From Undibacterium paludis (GTDB lineage Bacteria; Pseudomonadota; Gammaproteobacteria; Burkholderiales; Burkholderiaceae_D), in the NCBI RefSeq assembly GCF_022568815.1, contig NZ_JAKZHX010000001.1, positions 310,001 through 374,000 of the forward strand: DNA of 64,000 nt. Reading direction: 5' to 3'. How positions within the stretch are numbered: position 1 is the stretch's first letter; each line of letters starts with the position of its first letter. A program made the translations under genes and the position numbers. The notes below the pieces were generated by a model. That model was not told where the DNA came from and ran no database searches. It saw only the letters and a program-made list of their open reading frames with translations. This document shows positions 57,976 to 64,000 of this stretch, piece by piece.

Positions 57976-58880
57976 CAATCAGCACTCACCAGCTTGCCTT
58001 CACGAAAATCGCTGATGGCCTTGAATATCTCTGCCTGGCTATTCATGACAAAGGGCCCGTACTGGACGATGGTTTCATTCAGGGGTTGACCGGCAATCAG
58101 CAGCAACCTGCTGTCTTTTACTGCATTGATGAACACACCATCGGCATCTGAGGCTTTTTTCAAGATCGCCATTCTCTGCTCCGGCACGGCACGTTCTGCA
58201 ATCTGCACCTCACCCTCATAGACATAGGTGAAAGCATTCATGCTGGATGCCAGTTGCTGCGAGAAACTGCTGCCCGCCGGCATATGTACGTCCAGATACA
58301 GCGGTTCAGTCACCTGGCGCTGCACCGCACCGTCCACGCCATGACTGTGGCCAGCAATCACACGAACCTTGACGCCGGCATCAGTCACAAACTCGGGTAT
58401 GGACTCGCTTTGTATATCGCGGTACCAGGGTTCTGTCATCTTGTCTTTGGCCGGCAGGTTCAGCCACAGCTGGAAACCTGCCATACGGCCTTCCTGTTGC
58501 TCGGGCATTTCGGAATGGATCACACCACGTCCGGCTGTCATCCATTGCACACCACCGTTTTGCAGCAAACCTTCGTTACCGGCACTGTCACGATGACGCA
58601 TGCGGCCTGCCAGCATATAAGTGATGGTTTCAAAGCCACGATGCGGATGGCTGGGGAAGCCGGCAATATAATCACTGGCCTCATCACTGCCAAAAGCATC
58701 AAGCATGAGAAAAGGGTCCAGCCGGTATTGCAGTGGCTGCGTCAATACCCGCGTCAGCTTGACACCGGCACCGTCTGAAGTTGGCTGCCCTGCCACCAAT
58801 TGCTCGACGACTCGTGATTGTGTGACGCTGTCAGTTGCCTGCGTCTGGACTTGAAGCAAAACTGTGTCTGTGGTTTCCAT
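57975..58880 (-). CDS. Pirin-family cupin protein
   Basis: The 301-residue protein is a bicupin of the pirin/YhhW family: FLMLDAFGSDEASDYIAGFP, FPSHPHRGFETITYMLAGRM and GLLQNGGVQWMTAGRGVIHSE carry the metal-binding histidines and glutamate. Some pirins have quercetinase activity; others bind protein partners. ATG 58878-58880 is preferred over ATG 58887-58889. It is immediately upstream of doxX and follows azoR, 37 bp apart. Confidence 0.88.
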   Translation of the reverse strand: METTDTVLLQVQTQATDSVTQSRVVEQLVAGQPTSDGAGVKLTRVLTQPLQYRLDPFLMLDAFGSDEASDYIAGFPSHPHRGFETITYMLAGRMRHRDSAGNEGLLQNGGVQWMTAGRGVIHSEMPEQQEGRMAGFQLWLNLPAKDKMTEPWYRDIQSESIPEFVTDAGVKVRVIAGHSHGVDGAVQRQVTEPLYLDVHMPAGSSFSQQLASSMNAFTYVYEGEVQIAERAVPEQRMAILKKASDADGVFINAVKDSRLLLIAGQPLNETIVQYGPFVMNSQAEIFKAISDFREGKLVSAD

Positions 58881-58917
58881 GATCCTCATTCCTGGTGATT
58901 TTCAAACTACTCCAATA

Positions 58918-59520
58918 TCAGGCTGGCAATAAGTCATTCATTTGCTGATATGCTGAAGCCAGCGATGCTTTTTCAGCATCAGGGCCCATGGCCAGGCCTT
59001 CAGCATAGACAAACTCAACGTCAGTCATACCCAGAAAGCCAAAGAAAGTTTTCAGGTAAGGCATTTGCGTGTCATTTGGCGTATTGCGATACAGGCCTCC
59101 GCGTGTCAGCACCACATAGACCTTCTTGCCGGTCAGCAAACCTTCAGGACCATTGGCGGTATAACGGAAAGTCACCTGGGCGCGCGAAATCGCATCTATC
59201 CAGTTTTTGAGCTGTGCAGAAATACCAAAGTTGTACATCGGAGCACCGAGTACCACGACATTGGCAGCCTGGATCTCGGCAATCAGGGCATCGTCAAGAG
59301 CGACACGGGCTTGCTGTTCGGCATTGCGCTGGTCGGCCGGGGTAAACAGTGCCTGCAATGCTGTTTCATCAAGTATGGGATGTGGATTGCGGCCCAGGTC
59401 GCGTACCTTGACTTCAGCGCCAGAGGTGGTTTCGAGCAGGCGTTGCACCAGGGTGTTGGCCAGTTGAGTGGAATGGGAACCTTCGGCACGGGCGCTGGAG
59501 TTGATTTGCAGGATGTTCAT
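58918..59520 (-). CDS. azoR: FMN-dependent NADH-azoreductase
   Basis: The 200-residue flavodoxin-like reductase begins [22 protein letters not shown] and has [20 protein letters not shown] and TRGGLYRN, both typical for AzoR. It reduces quinones and azo compounds using NADH and FMN. It is divergent from a LysR regulator with a 14-bp palindrome between, and probably is its target. The azoR-pirin-doxX set likely forms one stress-responsive unit (inference). Confidence 0.9.
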   Translation of the reverse strand: MNILQINSSARAEGSHSTQLANTLVQRLLETTSGAEVKVRDLGRNPHPILDETALQALFTPADQRNAEQQARVALDDALIAEIQAANVVVLGAPMYNFGISAQLKNWIDAISRAQVTFRYTANGPEGLLTGKKVYVVLTRGGLYRNTPNDTQMPYLKTFFGFLGMTDVEFVYAEGLAMGPDAEKASLASAYQQMNDLLPA

Positions 59521-59605
59521 TTTGAGTCCTTTTCAAAAAAGTGTTGATGGACGTACTTTAATCATTCCACAATCGATACAGAAGCCCATAAAATGGATAT
59601 CATTG

Positions 59606-59619
59606 TTCCAAATTTGGAA
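59606..59619. promoter_or_regulatory. 14-bp perfect palindrome, probable LysR operator
   Basis: TTCCAAATTTGGAA is a perfect dyad with the T-N11-A spacing of LysR-type binding sites. It lies 22 bp before the LysR start and 85 bp before azoR, fitting a shared regulatory site for the divergent pair. Confidence 0.6.
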
Positions 59620-59641
59620 AAATAAAACCAAGAAAGTTATC

Positions 59642-60595
59642 ATGAGCATGGAAGCCAATGACTTGTTGCTATTTGCCCGTGTGGTGGAAGAAGGCAGCTT
59701 CAGCAAGGCGGCTGAACGCCTGGGCGTACCCAAGTCCACGCTGTCGCGCCGCATCTCTGCCCTGGAGGCCGAGCTCGGTGAGCGTCTGATCTTGCGTACG
59801 ACGCGCAAGCTGAGCGTGACTGACCTGGGCCAGAATGTCTTGCTGCATGCCCAGCATGTGCAGGAAGAAGTCAATGCCGCCCTGGCCCTGACCCAGCACC
59901 GACAGGCAGAGCCGAATGGCCGTCTCAAGGTATCGATGCCGGCTGACTTTGCCAATCATGAAATGGCAGAGTTGCTGGCCAACTTCATCGCCCGCTACCC
60001 GGCGGTCAACCTGGAGCTCGACCTGTCGCCGAGACGGGTGGACTTGATAGGGGAAAATTTTGATGTCGCCATCCGCGTCGGTGATTTGCCCGACGATGCC
60101 TCGCTGGCTGCCCGCCGGCTGGTACGCTTCACCATAGGTCTGTATGCCTCACCTGCCTATCTGCAAAGCCACGGCCTGCCTGCTGAACCAGAAGCACTGA
60201 TGGACCATGACTGCCTGCGCCTGCTGGCGCGCAACGGTGAAGCCTCACTGTGGCGCCTGCAAAAAGACGAGGCGGTGTGGGAAGGCATACCGCCGGGCAG
60301 GGCCAGTGCCAATTCACCGGAAATGCTGACCAGGCTGGCCGTGCACGGGCGTGGCATCATCATGCTGTCAGATCATTTTGCCGACCACCATGTCGCCAGC
60401 GGCGAATTGCTGCCGATACTGGAAGACTGGAAAATACCAGACATTGATGTCTGGGCAGTGTTCCCCGGCCGTCGCCTGATGCCGGCGCGCACCCGGGCCT
60501 TCCTCGACGCCTTGCAGGCTGAATTCAATCAATCACGCTGTGAAACGATCAAGGACCGGATCAATGCGACCAAAGCGGGAATGCTGAAGAAATAA
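59642..60595 (+). CDS. LysR-family transcriptional regulator
   Basis: The 317-residue protein has an N-terminal winged helix (DLLLFARVVEEGSFSKAAERLG, VPKSTLSRRISALEAELGERL) and a C-terminal periplasmic-binding-type sensor domain. It is divergent from azoR and close to the quinone- or thiol-stress type of LysR regulators in layout. ATG 59642 is used; codons further upstream overlap azoR. Its TAA stop is overlapped by an 11-base match to the end of the AGAACC repeat family. Confidence 0.85.
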   Translation: MSMEANDLLLFARVVEEGSFSKAAERLGVPKSTLSRRISALEAELGERLILRTTRKLSVTDLGQNVLLHAQHVQEEVNAALALTQHRQAEPNGRLKVSMPADFANHEMAELLANFIARYPAVNLELDLSPRRVDLIGENFDVAIRVGDLPDDASLAARRLVRFTIGLYASPAYLQSHGLPAEPEALMDHDCLRLLARNGEASLWRLQKDEAVWEGIPPGRASANSPEMLTRLAVHGRGIIMLSDHFADHHVASGELLPILEDWKIPDIDVWAVFPGRRLMPARTRAFLDALQAEFNQSRCETIKDRINATKAGMLKK

Positions 60596-60605
60596 AACAG
60601 GTTCT
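60595..60605. repeat. Isolated 11-bp end of AGAACC repeat family
   Basis: AAACAGGTTCT fills the nine-base gap between the convergent LysR and DUF4272 genes. It is identical to the right end of copy C at 41847-41857. Read on the minus strand, AGAACCTGTTT begins at the last base of the DUF4272 TAA stop. No second arm is present. Confidence 0.5.
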
Positions 60606-61258
60606 TACGACCCGGTCTCTGTACTGACCTTGTCCCAGTCATCTTCCTCTTCATACTGGCAGATCCAATTGACCGCCTGATGCCATTCACGCACAGCCAC
60701 TGCATACAGGTTGCCAGGTGCTTCACGTGCGGTCAGGTGAGCATGGCGCACCGCCCAGTGCAGGCGATACAGGAGGTCAGACCAGTCCAGCAGTTCTGAC
60801 TTGCGGCGCATTTTCAGGGCCGCCTGCAGGCGTTGCGGTGGCTCCATACCCTGCGGGAAGAGTTTCAGGCCCTGCTTCAGATTGGCCGCCTGGGTGGGCA
60901 CCGCCAGCTTGTCCAGCAAGCCTGCAGCCCAGCACAGGAAATACAGGGACTCGGTGCGGTCTGTAAATGGCTGGCGCATCTCATCGCTGACTTCATCCGC
61001 ATACAAAAACAGATGCTCCTGTGCAGACAGACAGGCTGTCAGCCCATGCGCATCGAGATAGGCACGATAATGTGCTGCATCGCCACCGGCGGCCACAGTG
61101 CTGACAGTCCACAGGGCCAGTAGGCGCTGCAATAATTGTTCAGGTGTTCGTAACACCACTTCGTCATCTGATTCAATCACATGCAATTGCACATTGATGC
61201 GTATGCCACGCTTGTGCAATATCAATTCCGATGCTTCCTTGCGCTGCTCTGGGCTCAT
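60605..61258 (-). CDS. DUF4272-domain protein
   Basis: The 217-residue soluble protein matches DUF4272: MSPEQRKEASELILHKRGIRIN near the start and FTDRTESLYFLCWAAGLLDKL in the centre, then a late W-rich segment (LDWSDLLYRLHWAVRHA). Function is unknown. ATG 61256-61258 is used rather than a TTG at 61270. The stop codon touches the AGAACC repeat end. Confidence 0.8.
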   Translation of the reverse strand: MSPEQRKEASELILHKRGIRINVQLHVIESDDEVVLRTPEQLLQRLLALWTVSTVAAGGDAAHYRAYLDAHGLTACLSAQEHLFLYADEVSDEMRQPFTDRTESLYFLCWAAGLLDKLAVPTQAANLKQGLKLFPQGMEPPQRLQAALKMRRKSELLDWSDLLYRLHWAVRHAHLTAREAPGNLYAVAVREWHQAVNWICQYEEEDDWDKVSTETGS

Positions 61259-61411
61259 TATTCTATTCAATCTTGTTAATCAAACTACGCGAGACTGCTC
61301 TTTCCTGTCGAGCAGATGGATTATCCCAGATTTCCCGGTCAGCAGGCGAATGAAGACACCAGGTAAGGTGTGGCATTAAAATGTCTGTCTGCTGGCTATA
61401 GTTAATTTTTT

Positions 61412-61960
61412 ATGTCCGAACCTGTACCTTTCCCTTCACTCGAAACTGCAAGCTATCGACTGCGCCGCATCGTCGCTGCCGATATGCCCGCCATTTTTTC
61501 CGGTCTGTCCGACCCGCGTGTCACTGAGTACTACGGCATCAGTTATGACACGCTGGAATCGACCCAGGCACAAATGGATTATTACGAACTGGTCTGGCAA
61601 ACCGGCATAGGCATATGGTGGGGCATATGCAGCAAAGAGAATCCGGACCAGCTGATAGGTAGTTGCGGCCTGCATGAATGGGAACAGGAACATCATTGCG
61701 CCGAAACCGGTTTCTGGATTTCCCCAGAATATTGGGGCAAAGCCGTCATGCGCGAATGCCTGGCTGTCATGTTTGCCCATTGCTTCGGTCACCTGGGCCT
61801 GCACCGGCTGCAAGCCATGGTAGAGCCAGAAAATATTCCCAGTTGGCGTCTGCTGGAAAAAATGGGCTTCCGGCTCGAAGGCGTATTACGCGAATGCGAA
61901 TACAAGCATGGCCGTTATGTCGACCTTAAGTGTTATTCCATGCTGGCGACAGAATTTTGA
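61412..61960 (+). CDS. GNAT-family N-acetyltransferase (RimJ/RimL type)
   Basis: The 182-residue protein has a GNAT fold of the ribosomal-protein acetyltransferase type: LRRIVAADMPAIFSGLSDPRV, an acetyl-CoA pocket region (CAETGFWISPEYWGKAVMRE) and the RLQAMVEPENIPSWRLLEKMGF motif that is common in this subgroup. The substrate is unknown. It is monocistronic. The 259 bp after it contain no gene I can support. Confidence 0.85.
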   Translation: MSEPVPFPSLETASYRLRRIVAADMPAIFSGLSDPRVTEYYGISYDTLESTQAQMDYYELVWQTGIGIWWGICSKENPDQLIGSCGLHEWEQEHHCAETGFWISPEYWGKAVMRECLAVMFAHCFGHLGLHRLQAMVEPENIPSWRLLEKMGFRLEGVLRECEYKHGRYVDLKCYSMLATEF

Positions 61961-62219
61961 CTTTGCAAGAACGGCAGGCCACCAAGGCACGGGGAGTGAA
62001 CATTGATGGCCCGCCGGTTTGCAAAAACGATCAGTGGACTATCACAGTGGAATCGAGAGTGAAAAACATGTGCACGGCGCATCAGGGCAAGGCAAGGTGT
62101 TGACAAATAAACACAGCGATAGCGGGACTATCGCGAGTATTTGCAACGCAGCCATGATCGTCGCGCACATGGCAGGCGCTCCGATTTTCACTGTGACAGT
62201 CCACCAGGATGTGAAGCCG

Positions 62220-63284
62220 CTAAGACTTCCCTCTCAAGCGCCCGACTATCCCCGTCGGGAAAAAATAAATCGACACCACAAATAATACCCCCAGCCACAG
62301 CATCCATCTGTCTTCGTGAAAAGCATTGGCCAGCAGGGGGATGCCAGACAATGAAGATGACGTTGCCGCCATCAGGGTCTTCAGGTAATTCTGCGCCAGC
62401 ACAAACAGGGTTGCGCCAACAACAGCGCCATACATGGTTCCCATGCCGCCTATCACGACGATCAGCAAAATATCGGTCATGACTTCAAAACTCAACATGG
62501 TCTTGGGCCCGACATAGCGCAACCACAGGGCCATCAGGGCGCCAGCCAAAGCAGCCACCAGGGCAGCGATACAGTTTGCCAATATGCGGTAATGCACAGT
62601 GCGGTAACCCAGCGCTTCTGCACGAAAATCATTTTCACGGATGGCCTGCAAGACCCGGCCAAATGGAGAATTGACTACACGCAGCATGAACAGGAATAAC
62701 AGCACACTTCCTGCAAAAACCAGGTAGTAAGTGATGATCTTGCCATCAACTACACGACCAAAAATCTCTGATTCAAACAGGCGGTAAGCTGGTGAAAGCA
62801 GAGCCGGCACACTGAAAGTCTTGCCATCTTCACCGCCGGTCAGGTCAGACATCTGCGAAGCCAGTACGGCAAAAGAAGATGCCACGGCCAGAGTGATCAT
62901 GGCGTAAAAGATGGCGCGGACACGCAGGGCAAACAGGCCGACAACCAGGGCCAGCACCAACGTCAGTAACAGCGCGAGCAACAAGCCGGTGATCGCCACC
63001 CACCAGGATGGCGAGGCGCTGGCCAGTGACAAACCTATGCCATAGGCGCCTATGCCGAAGAACATGGTATGGGCAAATGAAACGATGCCGGTATAGCCAA
63101 GCAATAAATCATAGGAGGCGACCAGCACCACATAGACGCAGATGGTCGCCGCCGTATTCAGGGGGCGTGCGCCACTGGTGATGAAGGGTGCACCCGCCAG
63201 TCCAAGAAGAATCACCATCAGCATCAGCGCCAGCCAGCGGTTGCGTGGCAGGTCGTCTGATAATATCTGTTTCAGTAAGCTCAT
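62220..63284 (-). CDS. livM: Branched-chain amino acid ABC transporter permease LivM
   Basis: The 354-residue membrane permease has many hydrophobic helices, with SYDLLLGYTGIVSFAHTMFFGIGAYG and AIRENDFRAEALGYRTVHYR, which are family signatures. It pairs with LivH to form the channel for leucine, isoleucine, valine or related compounds such as urea or amides. It lies 15 bp after livH on the same strand; no ATPase or binding-protein gene is in the window. Confidence 0.9.
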   Translation of the reverse strand: MSLLKQILSDDLPRNRWLALMLMVILLGLAGAPFITSGARPLNTAATICVYVVLVASYDLLLGYTGIVSFAHTMFFGIGAYGIGLSLASASPSWWVAITGLLLALLLTLVLALVVGLFALRVRAIFYAMITLAVASSFAVLASQMSDLTGGEDGKTFSVPALLSPAYRLFESEIFGRVVDGKIITYYLVFAGSVLLFLFMLRVVNSPFGRVLQAIRENDFRAEALGYRTVHYRILANCIAALVAALAGALMALWLRYVGPKTMLSFEVMTDILLIVVIGGMGTMYGAVVGATLFVLAQNYLKTLMAATSSSLSGIPLLANAFHEDRWMLWLGVLFVVSIYFFPTGIVGRLRGKS

Positions 63285-63299
63285 GATTGACTTGTCCTA

Positions 63300-64000
63300 T
63301 CAGCGTCTGACTACGGTGTACAAACCTGTCGGCCGCCACAGCAATACGGCTATCATCAGCAGGATATTTGACACCAGGGCCAGCTTGGGCGCCAGGAAAC
63401 CGGCATAGTTGGCCACCAGGGCCATCAGCAGGGCGCCGATAAAGCAGCCGCCGACAGAGCCAAGACCGCCAATGATGATGACGATAAACACCATCACCAT
63501 GATGTCGCCACCCATGGCGGCAGTCAGGCTTTCCTTGTACAAACCCCACATGACACCACCCAGTCCAGCCAGGGCGGAACCGGCAGCAAATACCATGATG
63601 AACAGGCGGCGTATGCGATAGCCCAGGGCTTCCACCATTTCACCGTTTTCCACACCGGCGCGTATCAGCAAACCAATTTTTGTACGGTTCAGGATAAGGA
63701 ACATGGCGACGAATACCAGCATCCCGACGACAACTGCAATCAGGCGGTATTTTTCTATGGCAGCGTCGCCCAGCAGGATAGAGCCACGCAGACTGGTCGG
63801 CAGCGGCAGCGGTATCTGTTCTGCCCCCCAGATCACGTTGATCATTTGTTCTGCGACGATCATGCCGCCCATGGTGATCAGGATTTGCTTCAGGTGCTGA
63901 CCATATACCGGCATGATAATAAGGCGCTCAAAAGCCCAGCCCAGCAGGCCGGTTGCCAGCATGGCCAGGGCAACGGCCAAGCCAAGTACCGCCAGGTTCA
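63300..64000 (-). CDS. livH: Branched-chain amino acid ABC transporter permease LivH, N-terminus cut by window edge
   Basis: The last 233 or so codons of a LivH-type permease are present; the true start lies beyond the right edge, since the frame is open to 64000. Membrane helices and FMVFAAGSALAGLGGVMWGL, plus MVFIVIIIGGLGSVGGCFIGALL, are typical. An unusual insert is the ENGEMVEALGYRIRRL loop, which is the conserved cytoplasmic EAA-type loop. It precedes livM. Confidence 0.88.
   Translation of the reverse strand, partial: NLAVLGLAVALAMLATGLLGWAFERLIIMPVYGQHLKQILITMGGMIVAEQMINVIWGAEQIPLPLPTSLRGSILLGDAAIEKYRLIAVVVGMLVFVAMFLILNRTKIGLLIRAGVENGEMVEALGYRIRRLFIMVFAAGSALAGLGGVMWGLYKESLTAAMGGDIMVMVFIVIIIGGLGSVGGCFIGALLMALVANYAGFLAPKLALVSNILLMIAVLLWRPTGLYTVVRR

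Noticed and set aside
59468-59641. N-terminal extension of the LysR regulator
   Set aside because: It overlaps azoR on the other strand and includes the operator-like palindrome; the family domain begins at about 59642.
61961-62219. Small gene after the GNAT acetyltransferase
   Set aside because: Open frames here have no ribosome-binding site or family features; they run into the livM 3' end.

Overview
The window looks like a chromosomal segment of a betaproteobacterium of the order Burkholderiales, most likely Oxalobacteraceae (Undibacterium or Herbaspirillum-like). This is an inference from gene order and protein style (tRNA-Tyr-Gly-Thr-tuf-tRNA-Trp-secE-nusG-rplKAJL-rpoBC followed by birA-coaX-SPOR protein) and from moderate GC content. 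I found no rRNA, CRISPR array, prophage or intact insertion sequence.

Layout. 1-5.3 kb: truncated BlaI-type repressor with a triple TCTAGA operator-like array, a broken ORF, an AraC regulator, a P-type cation ATPase and a YcgR/PilZ c-di-GMP effector. 5.4-16.6 kb: FMN reductase, two TlpA-like thioredoxins, an outer-membrane barrel protein, Lrp regulator divergent from lysA, a periplasmic binding protein, a PhyH dioxygenase, aroG, and an IclR-hutG-hutF group for the last steps of histidine breakdown. 16.6-19 kb: SPOR protein, coaX, birA. 19-33.3 kb: the core transcription and translation block on the minus strand, driven upstream by a near-consensus promoter for the tRNA cluster. 33.5-45.4 kb: TetR, MgtC-like protein, a Mn2+ riboswitch with a GDT1-family transporter, arsC with an unknown partner, LysE exporter, an HDOD and a REC-TPR signalling protein, a MidA methyltransferase, a pteridine-reductase-like SDR, folB and ttcA. 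45.4-57.3 kb: a complete C-P lyase phosphonate island: phnG-H-I-J-K-L-M, a divergent second phnM with a DUF1045-PhnN fusion, a PhnZ-like HD protein, and phnE-D-C uptake genes. 57.4-64 kb: DoxX, pirin, azoR with divergent LysR, DUF4272, GNAT and part of a branched-chain amino acid ABC transporter (livM, livH).

How the genes work together. PhnCDE imports phosphonates. PhnGHI with PhnL and PhnM build ribosyl-phosphonate and trim it to the 5-phosphate, and PhnJ (with PhnK) breaks the C-P bond to give cyclic ribose phosphate. No phnP is present. The 2H-phosphoesterase half of the DUF1045-PhnN fusion is placed to open the cyclic phosphate before PhnN makes PRPP.

The most unusual DNA feature is a family of about 125-157 bp imperfect palindromes ending in AGAACCTGTT inverted repeats. 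One copy lies between rpoB and rpoC. In three places the repeat end overlaps the stop codon of a gene.
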